Origin: Sphingomonadaceae bacterium
GTDB lineage: Bacteria; Pseudomonadota; Alphaproteobacteria; Sphingomonadales; Sphingomonadaceae
NCBI GenBank assembly: GCA_029268145.1
Contig: JAJUHA010000002.1
Span: 124,001 to 188,000 of the forward strand
Direction of reading: 5' to 3'
Length of the DNA stretch: 64,000 nt
This document shows positions 6,640 through 16,049 of this stretch, one piece after another; position 1 is the first letter of the stretch; each line of letters starts with the position of its first letter. The position numbers and the translations under genes were made by a program. The notes beneath the pieces were generated by a model that ran no database searches, was not told the origin of the DNA, and was given only the letters and a program-made list of their open reading frames with translations.

Positions 6640-8948
6640 CAGCCGAAGCGCTTGCGCAGCGTCAGGAACCACTGCCGCGGGGCGCCTGCGAGCAGCGTCT
6701 GGTTGTCGCCGCTGTTGCCGAAGCCGTTGGAGCCGATGGTCGCGACATAGCGCTTGTCGAACAGGTTGGTGACGGCGACCATCGCCTCCAGCCCTTCGAG
6801 CACACCGCCCTCGGGCCCGAACCGCCAGCCGGCCGAGGCATCGACCAGCACGCGGCCCGGGACCGACTGGTCGTTGGTGTAGGTGAAGAAGCGCCGCGAG
6901 GCATGGTTGATTCCGATCAGGCCGAACGGACCTTGCGCGGCATCCCAGGCGACGTCCAGCTTGAAGAGGTGCTTGGGCGTGTCGACCGTCTGCTTGCCGG
7001 CGATCTCGGCGAGCACCACTCCGGCGGCGTTCACCACGTCGTCGCGGTAGGTGGAGCTGTTGAAGGCGTAGCTGCCGTAGATGGCGAGATCGCCCAGCGG
7101 GTTCCAGGCCGCCGCGGCCTCGAACCCGGTGGAGCGCACCCGGCCGACATTCTGCAGCACGACCGGGTTGCCGACGATGCCGGCGCCGGTGGTGATGCCG
7201 AGCAGCCGGTCGCGGAAATTGACGAGATAGGCTGCCAGCACGCCCTGCACGTCGCCGAAGCCGAAGCGCCAGCCGCCTTCGAGCGTCTTCGAGGTCTCGG
7301 GCTTCAGCGTGTCGCGGATGGCGTCGAAGCCGGCCTGGGTGGTGGCGAACGGGGAGACCCCGGTGGCCGCCGAGGTGAAGGCGCGCCGGTTCCCGGTGTA
7401 GCTCAGGAACAGCTCCTGCCGCTCCGCTGCCCGCCAGAGCAGGCCGGCCTGGGGCAGGAACCAGTCGGCGCTCTCGATCTCCCCTTCCGCCGGCGAAGTT
7501 CCCGGCACCAGCCGCTCCGAACTGTTCCGCACGCGGTTGCCCTTGAAGCCGGCCGTGACCGAAAGAGAGTCGCTGAGTTCGAAGCGGTCCTGCAGGTAGA
7601 TCTGCACCGTCCTGGTGTTGAAGTCGAACCGCCACTGGGTGAGGAACGGGTCCACCTTGAACTTGAGGCTCTGTCGCGAGGGCCTGCCGGTCGTGGCGTC
7701 GAGGCCGTAGAAGCGCCGGCCCTGCACGAAGTCATTGTCCTCCACCCACAGCCCGGCGGAGAGCTGGTGGGCGCCGAGTGCGAGGCCGAGATCCGCGAGA
7801 AGGCCGAAGCGCTGGATGTCATATTCGGTCGTGCGCACCGAGATGGGCGCGCCGCCCGGCGTGCGGACATAGGGCGTGTACCAGATGCCCTGGCCGTCAT
7901 TCTGGTGCCAGTAGGGGCGCAGCGTGAGCGTGGCGGGCTCGAGGTCGAACGCCAGCGCAACGCTTGCCAGCCAGTCGCGCCTGAGGCCGGCGGCGTCGTA
8001 ATAGCTGTCGTCGACCGAGGCGATGGGGGCCGGATAGACGGTGCCGGCAGCCGGGTTGGACGGGCCACCGCCGACATCGCCGCGGTTCTGGGCGATCTGG
8101 GCGACGCGGACGGCGAGATCCCAGTCGGGGGCGAAATTGTCCCAGTCATAGCCCAGCCGCTGGATCATCCCGAGCGAAAGATCCTGATAGTCGTTCTCGC
8201 GCCGGTCGGAGAAATGGAGGAAGCCCGAGGCAGTGAGACGCTCGCCGAGCTTCGCGACCACCTTGAGATTGGCCTGGTGATGGCGCTGGGCGCCATCGCC
8301 CTTCCACTTGCCCGCGTCGAGCACCGCGTAGGAGAGCGAGGCCGAGACAGGGCCCAGCCGACCGGTGTCGACGCGGCCGAACAGGCGCAGGGTGTTCGAG
8401 GCGCCATAGGCCGCGTTGACGTCGACCGCGAGGTCCTCGCCGGGGTCGCGCGAGATGAACTCGATGGTGCCCCCGAGGTTGGAGGTGCTTGCCGTGGTCA
8501 GCGCGCCTGCGCCCTGCGAGACCCGGGTGACGGCGATGTTCTCCGAGATGATCGCCCGGCTGATGTGAAGGCCATTGGTGTTGCCGTAGCTCATGTCGCC
8601 GAGCGGCACGCCGTCGAGCGTGAAGCCGAGCTGGTTCTGGCTGAAGCCCCGGAGCGTGATCCGGGTGGACCATTCGTAGGTGCCGAACGGGTCGGCCGAG
8701 TGGAAGTTGACACCCGGGAGCCGTTCGATCGCCTTGAACGGCGAGGCGCCGGGGACTTCCAGCCGCATCACCTCCTGCCCCACCTCCGTCACCTGCCGGA
8801 CTTCGCCGGCGCCGAAGACAATGATCTCGCCAGGCGCCGCGGCAGGCGCTGCGGGCGACTCGGCGGCGCGGGCGGGCACTGGGGCGAACTGCAGCAGCGG
8901 CAGGAGCCCGGCAGCCGCGAATATTGCGGAACGGCAGAATCTTGTCAT
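6639..8948 (-). CDS. TonB-dependent outer-membrane receptor (coupled to glycerophosphodiesterase)
   Basis: A 769-residue protein with a signal peptide (MTRFCRSAIFAAAGLLPLLQFAPVPARA), a TonB-box-like 'EIIVFGAGEV', a plug domain ('RLPGVNFHS', 'ITLRGFSQNQLGFTLDGVPLG', 'LGGTIEFIS') and a beta-barrel ending in 'QWFLTLRKRFG', typical of the C-terminal barrel strand. An upstream in-frame ATG would add about 20 residues, but 8948 gives a proper signal peptide. Coupling to the phosphodiesterase suggests uptake of a phosphorylated organic substrate, which is an inference. Confidence 0.88.
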   Translation of the reverse strand: MTRFCRSAIFAAAGLLPLLQFAPVPARAAESPAAPAAAPGEIIVFGAGEVRQVTEVGQEVMRLEVPGASPFKAIERLPGVNFHSADPFGTYEWSTRITLRGFSQNQLGFTLDGVPLGDMSYGNTNGLHISRAIISENIAVTRVSQGAGALTTASTSNLGGTIEFISRDPGEDLAVDVNAAYGASNTLRLFGRVDTGRLGPVSASLSYAVLDAGKWKGDGAQRHHQANLKVVAKLGERLTASGFLHFSDRRENDYQDLSLGMIQRLGYDWDNFAPDWDLAVRVAQIAQNRGDVGGGPSNPAAGTVYPAPIASVDDSYYDAAGLRRDWLASVALAFDLEPATLTLRPYWHQNDGQGIWYTPYVRTPGGAPISVRTTEYDIQRFGLLADLGLALGAHQLSAGLWVEDNDFVQGRRFYGLDATTGRPSRQSLKFKVDPFLTQWRFDFNTRTVQIYLQDRFELSDSLSVTAGFKGNRVRNSSERLVPGTSPAEGEIESADWFLPQAGLLWRAAERQELFLSYTGNRRAFTSAATGVSPFATTQAGFDAIRDTLKPETSKTLEGGWRFGFGDVQGVLAAYLVNFRDRLLGITTGAGIVGNPVVLQNVGRVRSTGFEAAAAWNPLGDLAIYGSYAFNSSTYRDDVVNAAGVVLAEIAGKQTVDTPKHLFKLDVAWDAAQGPFGLIGINHASRRFFTYTNDQSVPGRVLVDASAGWRFGPEGGVLEGLEAMVAVTNLFDKRYVATIGSNGFGNSGDNQTLLAGAPRQWFLTLRKRFG

Positions 8949-9062
8949 GGAAACCCCTTGGCCACCTTTTCGTTGTGGCCGAGCCGCTGCCACCACAACA
9001 TGACTGCGCAATGACGGGTGTGTGAACCTGTCGCGACGAAGGGGGGAGCGCCGGCGGGCGCC

Positions 9063-9755
9063 TCAGGCAGACCCCTCGGGCCGGCCCGTCTCGACGAGGC
9101 GGCGCGCCGCCCGGCTGAAGGCTTCGGCCTCCTCTTCGCTCATGGTCTCACGCACCGGTTCGGGCACCGCGAGGCCCCGCTGCACGGCCGGCCGGGCCTC
9201 GATGGCCTCGTGCCAGCGGGTCAGGTGGACGAAGGGCTCGGGGTCCACGCCCGACCAGCGCGCCGTCCGCGTCCAGCACCAGGTCGCGATATCGGCAATC
9301 GAATAGTCCCCGGCCAGATACTCATGGTCTGCCAGCTGGCGGTCAAGGACGCCGAACAGCCGCCGGACCTCGCCCTGGTAGCGGTCGATCGCCGGCTTGA
9401 TCTTCTCCGGGAAGTAGCGGAAGAAGACATTGGCTTGGCCCATCATGGGTCCGATGCCGCTCATCTGGAACATGAGCCACTGGAGCACGCGCGAGCGGCC
9501 CTTGGGGTCGGCCGGCATGAGCATGCCCGTCTTCTCGGCAAGGTAGACGAGGATGGCGCCGCTCTCGAACACGGGAAAGCCATCGTCCTCGATGGCAGGT
9601 ATCCGGCCGTTGGGGCAGATCCTCAGGAACCACTCCTGTTTCTGCTCGCCCTTCATGAGGTCGAGCGCACGCACCTCATAGGGAAGGCCCATCTCCTCCA
9701 GCGCAACCGAGACCTTGTGGCCGTTGGGGGTGGCGGCGGTGTAGAGCGTGATCAT
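9063..9755 (-). CDS. Glutathione S-transferase family protein
   Basis: A 230-residue protein. The N-terminal thioredoxin-like domain has '[21 protein letters not shown]' and '[12 protein letters not shown]' (the cis-Pro loop that binds glutathione) with '[14 protein letters not shown]' (the Glu-Ser pair that contacts the gamma-glutamyl group). The C-terminal helical domain has '[10 protein letters not shown]', the N-capping box. This is the Ure2p/YfcG-like group, often a disulfide-bond reductase or detoxifying enzyme. It lies alone between the receptor and the PEP-CTERM gene. Confidence 0.88.
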   Translation of the reverse strand: MITLYTAATPNGHKVSVALEEMGLPYEVRALDLMKGEQKQEWFLRICPNGRIPAIEDDGFPVFESGAILVYLAEKTGMLMPADPKGRSRVLQWLMFQMSGIGPMMGQANVFFRYFPEKIKPAIDRYQGEVRRLFGVLDRQLADHEYLAGDYSIADIATWCWTRTARWSGVDPEPFVHLTRWHEAIEARPAVQRGLAVPEPVRETMSEEEAEAFSRAARRLVETGRPEGSA

Positions 9756-9799
9756 GGCGCCTCCGGCTTCCTGTGCCGGAGCGGTGTAGCGCAAGGGAA

Positions 9800-9842
9800 G
9801 GGGCCCGCCACCCCTCCGGCTGGGGAGGAGAGGGCGGGCCCC
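9800..9842 (-). terminator. Hairpin downstream of the PEP-CTERM gene
   Basis: GGGGCCCGCC (9800-9809) pairs perfectly with GGCGGGCCCC (9833-9842) just past the PEP-CTERM stop codon. The minus-strand sequence after the stem is only weakly T-rich (CTTCCCTTG). It is a likely intrinsic terminator in GC-rich DNA. Confidence 0.5.
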
Positions 9843-9858
9843 CTGTGGCCCTGCCGTC

Positions 9859-10464
9859 TCAGGCCGGCACGATCCGCGCGCGGCGGCGCATCGCAAGGCC
9901 GACCAGGCCAAAGCCTGCAATCAGCATCGCCCAGGTGCCGGGCTCGGGAACGGCGCCCGGGTTCAGCACCAGCTGGAAGCGGTCACCCGCGGCGAGAAGG
10001 CCCGGCGCGATCAGGAAGTCGACGCCCGTGCCGGCGGGCGAGCCCAGTTCGAGGCCGAACCCCTCGCCCTCGGGCAGGAAGCGGATGCCCACCGCATTCT
10101 GCCCCGGGGCGACCGTCACATCGGCCGTGGAGAAGAAGGCCGTGACGTCGCCCACCGTCGCGAAGGTCGGCCCGCCAACCAGGGAAACCCCGAGATAGCC
10201 GAGATTGGCCCCGAGCGTCACGCCGGTGAACACGTCGACAACAGCGTCGAAGCCGATGCCATTGGCATCGCCCGCCTCGATCTCGAGATCGAAGGTGACG
10301 GGGGCAAAGGCGTTCAGCGCGACATCGATCTGGAGGACGCCCGGCCCGGCGGCGAAGACGCCAGCCACATTGCCACCCGGTGTGGCGATGCCGACGACCT
10401 GGACAGCGGCAGCGGGCGCTGCCGAGATGGCTGCCGCAACAGCCAGGAGGAAAGTTCTGGTCAT
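9859..10464 (-). CDS. Secreted protein with PEPxxWA-CTERM sorting signal
   Basis: A 201-residue protein with a signal peptide ([20 protein letters not shown]), a beta-rich Val/Gly/Asp domain of unknown fold, and a C-terminus '[20 protein letters not shown]' followed by an Arg cluster. That is the PEPxxWA-CTERM sorting tag of Sphingomonadales, cut by an exosortase/archaeosortase-type enzyme. No function can be assigned to the body. It ends with a hairpin terminator. Confidence 0.85.
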   Translation of the reverse strand: MTRTFLLAVAAAISAAPAAAVQVVGIATPGGNVAGVFAAGPGVLQIDVALNAFAPVTFDLEIEAGDANGIGFDAVVDVFTGVTLGANLGYLGVSLVGGPTFATVGDVTAFFSTADVTVAPGQNAVGIRFLPEGEGFGLELGSPAGTGVDFLIAPGLLAAGDRFQLVLNPGAVPEPGTWAMLIAGFGLVGLAMRRRARIVPA

Positions 10465-10522
10465 GGTCTGGTCCCCATGTTGAGGGGGCAGGGCGGCCGA
10501 GTGCCGCCCTGCCCGGCGTGGT

Positions 10523-12106
10523 TCAGAGGTTGCCGAGGCCCCAGGGCCCGGTGATGGCGAAGGTGATACCCGGCGAGAAGTTGTTGACGTAGAGCGTCCG
10601 GCCGGAAGCGTCGAAGCAGGCGCCTGCGAACTCGTTGTCCCGGTAGTCGCCGGGCGCGAACTGGCCGGTGCGGCCCATGGCGGCAATGTCGGCCGCGTCA
10701 AGGATGACGTTGCTCTTGCAGAAGATGTAGGCAAGCCCAACCGAGTTGTAGCCCATCAGACGGTTGCCGGCACCATAGGCATCGACCACGGCTGCACCGT
10801 CGTCGCAGGTGAGGATGCCGCCGCGCGGGCTGATGCAGATGTTGTCGATGTTGTTGCCCGCGATCCGCGCTGCCGCTGCGTAGACGAGGGTAAGCGTGCC
10901 CCGGTCAGGGTTGGTGCGGCTGGGCGTGTAGCGCCAGATGCACCCCAGACCCCGGCCGGCGCGCCGCGCACCGCCGCTCTCGTAGCCGAAGCTGGTGTCG
11001 GCGATGAACATCGACTGGGTCCGGTTGTCCCACCAGATGCCCTCGCCACGGCTCATCCTGAGCGCGCCGGCTTCGCGCGCCTGCCGGAACGGGCCGGAGA
11101 CGGTGCGGGTTCCGGTGTCGGGGTTGTTCGCGCCCGTCTCGGTGTAGCTGCCGGGGCTCGCATCGGGGTCGGCGATGTCCACCCATTCGATCTGGAGCGT
11201 CTGGCCCACGGTCTGCACATCGCTCGGACGCACGCCTTCGAGCGCCAGCAGATTGGCCCGCTCCACACCGACCACCTTGGCCGCCTGCAGCCGGCCGCCG
11301 GCGAACAGGGCGCCATAGCGCCGCGACCGGTCGTTCGGGATGAAGCGGTAGAAGCCCGCCTCGTTCCGCGCATCCTCGGTCTCGTAGATGTAGCCGGTCA
11401 CCGGATCGAAGCAGACGGCCTCGTGCGAGAAGCGTCCCATGTCGACGATCGGGGTCGCGTCCATCTGCATCGGGTCAGCAGGAACGTCGAACACATAGCC
11501 GTGCCGCTTGCCGCCAGAGGCGGTCAGGTCGGTTTCGGTTTCCTCGCAGGTCAGCCAGCTTCCCCAGAGCGAGTTGCCGCCGGCACAGTTGCGGATGGTG
11601 CCGCCCTGCACATTCGCGTGGGAGACGAGCTGGCCGTTGCGCACCCGGAGAACCGTGCAGCCACCACCAATCGGGCCGCCCGAGACCAGTCCCGTGTCAT
11701 AGACGGCGTCAGCGTTGCCCGGCACTTCCATCCTGGTGCCGCCGGTCAGCTCGTGATTGCGGATCAGCACCGTCTCGAGCGTCCGGCCGCGCAGCTCCTG
11801 CACCACGGCCATCCCGTCATGTGCGGCGGGCACGCGGTTGCCGTCGCTCATCAGGTCGCCCCGCCAGGAGAAGGAGCGGTAGCTGAACCCGCGCGGCAGC
11901 TTCAGGAGGAAGAGACCGGTCGAAAGGTCGCGCACGTCATAGAGCGGGCCATAGGGGCTCGCAGCCGGTGCGAGCTGCTCGCCAAGGCCGTTGGTGGAGG
12001 CATGGGCCTCGTTGGCGATGAAGGCCGCGAAGGGCCCGGCCATGGCGGCCGTGAGCGCGCTGCCCTTCAGCAGGCCGCGGCGGTTGAGCGACACCATTTC
12101 GTTCAT
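10523..12106 (-). CDS. PhoX-family (DUF839) alkaline phosphatase-like protein, Tat-exported
   Basis: A 527-residue protein with a twin-arginine signal (LNRRGLLKGSALTAAMAG) and PhoX-family motifs: 'RNHEL', 'CAGGNSLWGSWLTCEE', 'GRFSHEAVCFDPVTGYIYETED' and 'NICISPRGGILTCDDG'. PhoX enzymes are Ca2+/Fe3+-dependent periplasmic phosphomonoesterases. The ATG is preceded by GGGGAGCC. With the Tat-exported phosphodiesterase about 4 kb away it suggests organic phosphate scavenging. Confidence 0.85.
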   Translation of the reverse strand: MNEMVSLNRRGLLKGSALTAAMAGPFAAFIANEAHASTNGLGEQLAPAASPYGPLYDVRDLSTGLFLLKLPRGFSYRSFSWRGDLMSDGNRVPAAHDGMAVVQELRGRTLETVLIRNHELTGGTRMEVPGNADAVYDTGLVSGGPIGGGCTVLRVRNGQLVSHANVQGGTIRNCAGGNSLWGSWLTCEETETDLTASGGKRHGYVFDVPADPMQMDATPIVDMGRFSHEAVCFDPVTGYIYETEDARNEAGFYRFIPNDRSRRYGALFAGGRLQAAKVVGVERANLLALEGVRPSDVQTVGQTLQIEWVDIADPDASPGSYTETGANNPDTGTRTVSGPFRQAREAGALRMSRGEGIWWDNRTQSMFIADTSFGYESGGARRAGRGLGCIWRYTPSRTNPDRGTLTLVYAAAARIAGNNIDNICISPRGGILTCDDGAAVVDAYGAGNRLMGYNSVGLAYIFCKSNVILDAADIAAMGRTGQFAPGDYRDNEFAGACFDASGRTLYVNNFSPGITFAITGPWGLGNL

Positions 12107-12238
12107 GTGAAAGGCTCCCCTCGAGGAGGCCCGGCGAATCCGGGCTCCGGCGGCCAAGGGGTAGAAGCGCGGGATTTCAGCGCGACGAAGCGGGGGTGTC
12201 AGTTTGGTTAACGAGGTGTTTCAGCTGTGGACAAATCT

Positions 12239-12255
12239 CTGTCGGGAACTGTCAT
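12239..12255. promoter_or_regulatory. PHO-box-like repeat upstream of the PhoX gene
   Basis: CTGTC (12239-12243) and CTGTCAT (12249-12255) form a direct repeat upstream of the PhoX-family gene. The PHO-box half-site is CTGTCAT, but the period here is 10 rather than the usual 11 bp, so the match is imperfect. Confidence 0.25.
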
Positions 12256-12306
12256 CTTCGAATCTCGAACAGAGACTGCGATGCGTTTGCAAAGGCCATC
12301 GAGCGT

Positions 12307-14241
12307 TCATCCCGTCGGATGAAAATGCTGCCACACGGCCTCGGCCGTCGCCCGGCTGATCCCCGGTGCCTTGAGCAGATCCTCGAGGCTCGCGCCCTTG
12401 ACTGCCCGCGCCGTTCCGAAATGCATGAGGAGCGCCTTCTTGCGCGCCGGTCCAACTCCCGGAACCTCGTCGAGCGTCGAGACCGTCATCGCCTTCGTCC
12501 GCTTCGCCCGATGCGCGCCGATCGCGAAGCGGTGCGCCTCGTCGCGCAGCCGCTGGAGGTGAAAGAGCAGGGGATCGTTGGGCGGGAGGGTCAGCTCGCG
12601 CCCGTCGGGCAGGTGGAAGACCTCGCGTCCGGCATTGCGGTCGGGGCCCTTGGCAATCCCCACCACCGGCACATCCTCGACGCCCAGCTCCGCCAGCGCC
12701 GCAACCGCTGCCGAGACCTGGCCACGGCCGCCATCGATGAGGAGAAGATCGGGCCAGTCCTCTCCCGCTCCGTCCGCCCCCTCCTCGAGCGCCCGCCGGA
12801 ACCGCCGCGTCAGAAGGCTTCGCATCATCGCGAAGTCATCCCCGGGCCTGACGTCGCCGGGCTTCATGTTGAACTTGCGATAGCCGCCCTTCACGAACCC
12901 GTCCGGCCCCGCCACCACCATCGCGCCGAGCGCGTTCGTGCCGCTCACATGGCTGTTGTCGTAGATCTCGATCCGCCGCGGAACCTCGGGAAGGGCGAAC
13001 AGCTCGGCGAGGCGGGCCAGATGGGCGGCCTGGGTGCTCCGCTCGGCCAGCCGACGCGCCACGGCCTCGGCCGCGTTGCGCCGCGCCTGGTCGACCAGCG
13101 CCTTCAGCCGGCCCCGGCTGGGCACGGCCAGCACCACCCTGTGGCCGGCCCGGGCCGCGAGCGCCTCGGCGATCACCTCGGCATCGGGCAGCGCCCGGTC
13201 AAGCAGGATGCGCCGCGGGGGGACCAGCTCGCCGTAGAACTGGCCGAGGAACGCGGCGAGCACGTCCTCCTCGCCGACGTCGCCCGCCTGGGCCGGAAAC
13301 AGCGCGCGGTGGCCCCAGTTCTGCCCGCCGCGGATGAAGAAGACCTGGACGCTGGTTACGCCCTGGTCGCGCGCCAGCGCAATGACGTCCGCATCGAGCC
13401 GCGTGTCTCCGGCATGGATCGCCTGGCTGCCCTGGATGTAGGTGAGCGCCTTGAGCCGGTCGCGATAGACGGCCGCCCGCTCGTAGTCGCGCGCGGCGGC
13501 GGCCGCCTGCATGGCCGCCCCGAGCCGACCCTGCACGTCGGCCGAGCGCCCGGAGAGGAAGGCCCGCGCATCGGCCACCAATGCGGCATAGCTCTCCCGG
13601 TCGATCCGTCCGACGCAGGGGCCCGAGCAGCGCCGGATCTGGTAGAGCAGGCAGGGGCGGCTGCGGTTGGCCATGAAGCTGTCGGTGCAGCTTCGCAGCA
13701 GGAAGACCTTCTGCAGCGCGTTGAGCGTGGCATTGACAGCACCAGCACCCGCGAAGGGCCCGAAGTGGAGCACGCCCTCCCGCCGCGCGCCCCGGTGCTT
13801 GGCCAGCCGGGGAAAATCGTGCCTCAGGTCGAGCGCGATGAAGGGGAAGCTCTTGTCGTCGCGCAGCAGGACGTTGAAGGGCGGCCGGTGGCGCTTGATG
13901 AGCTGGCTTTCGAGCAGCAGGGCCTCCGCTTCGGAGGCGGTGGTGACCACCACCATGCCGCGGGTGAGCGCCACCATGCGCCTGAGGCGCTGCGGCAGCC
14001 GATCGACCTGCGCATAGGTCGAAACCCGGTTCCTGAGCGCCCGCGCCTTGCCGATGTAGAGGATCTCGCCCGCGGCATCGACCATCCGATAGACTCCCGG
14101 CTGGCGGCCGAGCGTCTGCACCGTGTCGCGGATTGCAGCCACGCCGGCCTCGAGGTCGGGAACGCCGCGCGCGAGCGCCGCGGTCTGCGCGGCTTCGGCG
14201 AAGCGGTCGGGGCTGTCGGGCAGTTCGGGCACGCATGCCAT
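12307..14241 (-). CDS. uvrC: Excinuclease ABC subunit C
   Basis: A 644-residue UvrC. It has the N-terminal GIY-YIG nuclease ('GVYRMVDAAGEILYIGKAR'), a Cys cluster ('RPCLLYQIRRCSGPC'), a UVR helical pair ('AAAARDYERAAVYRDRL'), an RNase H-like nuclease ('RIEIYDNSHVSGTNALGAMV', 'DLLLIDGGRGQ') and a C-terminal helix-hairpin-helix ('VPGVGPARKKALLMHFGT'). It makes both incisions in nucleotide excision repair with UvrAB. Length and domain order are normal. Confidence 0.97.
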   Translation of the reverse strand: MACVPELPDSPDRFAEAAQTAALARGVPDLEAGVAAIRDTVQTLGRQPGVYRMVDAAGEILYIGKARALRNRVSTYAQVDRLPQRLRRMVALTRGMVVVTTASEAEALLLESQLIKRHRPPFNVLLRDDKSFPFIALDLRHDFPRLAKHRGARREGVLHFGPFAGAGAVNATLNALQKVFLLRSCTDSFMANRSRPCLLYQIRRCSGPCVGRIDRESYAALVADARAFLSGRSADVQGRLGAAMQAAAAARDYERAAVYRDRLKALTYIQGSQAIHAGDTRLDADVIALARDQGVTSVQVFFIRGGQNWGHRALFPAQAGDVGEEDVLAAFLGQFYGELVPPRRILLDRALPDAEVIAEALAARAGHRVVLAVPSRGRLKALVDQARRNAAEAVARRLAERSTQAAHLARLAELFALPEVPRRIEIYDNSHVSGTNALGAMVVAGPDGFVKGGYRKFNMKPGDVRPGDDFAMMRSLLTRRFRRALEEGADGAGEDWPDLLLIDGGRGQVSAAVAALAELGVEDVPVVGIAKGPDRNAGREVFHLPDGRELTLPPNDPLLFHLQRLRDEAHRFAIGAHRAKRTKAMTVSTLDEVPGVGPARKKALLMHFGTARAVKGASLEDLLKAPGISRATAEAVWQHFHPTG

Positions 14242-14270
14242 CTGGCGCGCGCCGGCGCGCCCCTCAAGCC

Positions 14271-15098
14271 CTACTCCCGGAGGAGCGTCACCGACATCCG
14301 CCGGTTCCGCGGATCGGCCGGGTTCTCGGGCACCAGCGGCTCGGTATCGGCCAGACCCTCGAGCCGGCTGAACCGCTCCTCGCCGAGCCCGCTTCTCGCG
14401 AGCACCGCCCGGGTCGCCTCGGCACGGTAGGTCGAAAGCGTCCAGTTGTTCATGCCGTTGGCGCCCGAGAAGGGCACGCTGTCGGTGTGGCCGCGCACCG
14501 CAAGCCGGTTCGGCATGTCGCGCACGGCTTCGGCCACCACGCCGAGCACGGCGCGCGCACGCGGGTCCATCTCCGCCGTGCCCGAGCGGAACATCGAATA
14601 GTCCTCCTTGTCGATGAGCTCGATCCGGAGGCCCTCGTCGGTCACCGTCATCCGGATCTGGTCGCCGAGATCGCGCAGGCCGGGATCGGCCTCGACCCTC
14701 TTGCGAATGCGTTCGGCCACCTCGCGCATCGCGTCCGCCTCGGCCTTCCCGGCTCCGCCCTTGGCGGTCTGGAAGGGAAGCGCGGGCTGCGGGCCGGACA
14801 GCTGCGGGTAGGGCGCATTGCCTTCGGGTTCCTGGAGCGACCGCCCGCCCATCACGCCGTTCGAACCGCCGGAACGCTCCATCGGGAGGATGGTGGGCGC
14901 GAAATAGTCGGCAATCCCCCTGCGCTTCTCCTCGTCGGTTGCGCCCAGCAGCCACATCAGGAGGAAGAAGGCCATCATTGCGGTCACGAAATCGGCATAG
15001 GCCACCTTCCACGCCCCGCCATGGTGCGCGGCGTGCCGGCGGCCCCGCACCTTCTTGACGAGGATTTCCGGCTCGGGCGCCGGGCCCATGGCAGTCAC
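14271..15098 (-). CDS. motB: Flagellar motor stator protein MotB
   Basis: A 275-residue protein with one N-terminal membrane helix carrying the proton-binding Asp ('VAYADFVTAMMAFFLLMWLL'), a plug/linker, and a C-terminal OmpA-like peptidoglycan-binding domain ('RLAVRGHTDSVPFSG', 'STYRAEATRAVL'). With MotA it forms the ion-driven stator. It overlaps motA by ATGA. The Asp and MotB-like sequence point to proton rather than sodium coupling, which is an inference. Confidence 0.95.
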   Translation of the reverse strand: MTAMGPAPEPEILVKKVRGRRHAAHHGGAWKVAYADFVTAMMAFFLLMWLLGATDEEKRRGIADYFAPTILPMERSGGSNGVMGGRSLQEPEGNAPYPQLSGPQPALPFQTAKGGAGKAEADAMREVAERIRKRVEADPGLRDLGDQIRMTVTDEGLRIELIDKEDYSMFRSGTAEMDPRARAVLGVVAEAVRDMPNRLAVRGHTDSVPFSGANGMNNWTLSTYRAEATRAVLARSGLGEERFSRLEGLADTEPLVPENPADPRNRRMSVTLLRE

Positions 15099-15958
15099 TT
15101 CGCCCGCGCCCCCTCGAACACCTCGGTGAAGCTCGGCTGCAGGTCGGGCGAGATGGCGGTGCGCGCCTGTTCAAGGACGATCGGCTGCGGCTGGTTCCTG
15201 AGCGAGGCGAGGATGACGCGGCGGACCACCTGGTAGATCTGGGCGTCGGCCTCCTCGATCTGCCGGAGCCGGCTGGAGAGCGGCCCGACCAGACCATAGG
15301 CGAGGAAGACGCCGAGGAAGGTGCCGACCAGCGCCGACCCGATCATTGCGCCAAGGATGGGCGGTGGCTGGTCAATGGCGCCCATCGTCTTGATGACACC
15401 GAGCACGGCGGCCACGATCCCGAGCGCCGGGAGCGCATCCGCCAGGGTCTGCAGCGCATCCGCCGGCTTGGAGGCATGGTGGTGGTGGGTCTCGATCGCG
15501 GTGTCGAGAACATCCTCGATGGCCACGCTCGAGACGGTTCCGGTCGAGACGACGAGGAGCCGCAGCGTGTCGGTGACGAGATGGACGAAGAAATGGTCCG
15601 CCCTGAGCTTCGGATACTCGCCCCAGATCGACGAGCTCTCCGGAGTCTCGACATGCGGCTCGACGGCGACCGCGCCCTCGCTCTTGAGGAGCCGCATCAG
15701 CTTGACCGTCAGCGCGATCGCGCCGAGATAATCCTCCTTGGCGAAGCGCGGACCCTTGAGCACTCGCGCCACGCCCTTGCCCACCTCCTTGAGGAGGCCG
15801 ATCGAGTTGCCGATGATGAGCGCGCCGGTCGCAGCCCCGCCGATGATCATCATCTCCGCCGGCAGGGCCGCCAGCACCGGCACGAGATTGCCGCCGGCAA
15901 GCAGGAAGCCGCCGAAGACCATCACCAGCAGCACGACCAGTCCGACAATGGCCATCAT
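15095..15958 (-). CDS. motA: Flagellar motor stator protein MotA
   Basis: A 287-residue inner-membrane protein with four membrane helices: two N-terminal (GLVVLLVMVFGGFLLAGG; ALPAEMMIIGGAATGALI) and two C-terminal ('ALPALGIVAAVLGVIKTM', 'ALVGTFLGVFLAYGLVGPL'), with the large cytoplasmic loop between. The Pro-rich 'QPPPILGAMIG' before helix four is the conserved MotA region. It forms the stator with MotB. It precedes motB and follows the flg operon, with a possible sigma-28 promoter in the 91-bp gap. Confidence 0.95.
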   Translation of the reverse strand: MMAIVGLVVLLVMVFGGFLLAGGNLVPVLAALPAEMMIIGGAATGALIIGNSIGLLKEVGKGVARVLKGPRFAKEDYLGAIALTVKLMRLLKSEGAVAVEPHVETPESSSIWGEYPKLRADHFFVHLVTDTLRLLVVSTGTVSSVAIEDVLDTAIETHHHHASKPADALQTLADALPALGIVAAVLGVIKTMGAIDQPPPILGAMIGSALVGTFLGVFLAYGLVGPLSSRLRQIEEADAQIYQVVRRVILASLRNQPQPIVLEQARTAISPDLQPSFTEVFEGARAK

Positions 15959-15997
15959 GCGGCCGGCACTCCTCCGGGAGACGGGAGACTTCCCGCA

Positions 15998-16024
15998 TTT
16001 ACGCGGCCCCGGCGCCGCCCTTTA
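15998..16024 (-). promoter_or_regulatory. Weak sigma-28-like promoter upstream of motA
   Basis: On the minus strand TAAA is followed after 15 nt by CGCGTAAA (consensus TAAA-N15-GCCGATAA). The -35 is perfect and the -10 matches only in half its positions. It shares the NNCGT core and exact spacing with the two better candidates before flgM and the flagellin gene. Confidence 0.35.
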
Positions 16025-16049
16025 GCTGCCCGGCCTGCCGGCCGCCGCC

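Noticed and set aside
6534-9014. An 826-codon plus-strand open frame across the TonB receptor gene
   Set aside because: It is antisense to an intact receptor with signal peptide, plug and barrel. Its translation is low-complexity Gly/Ala/Arg/His, typical of shadow frames in GC-rich DNA.
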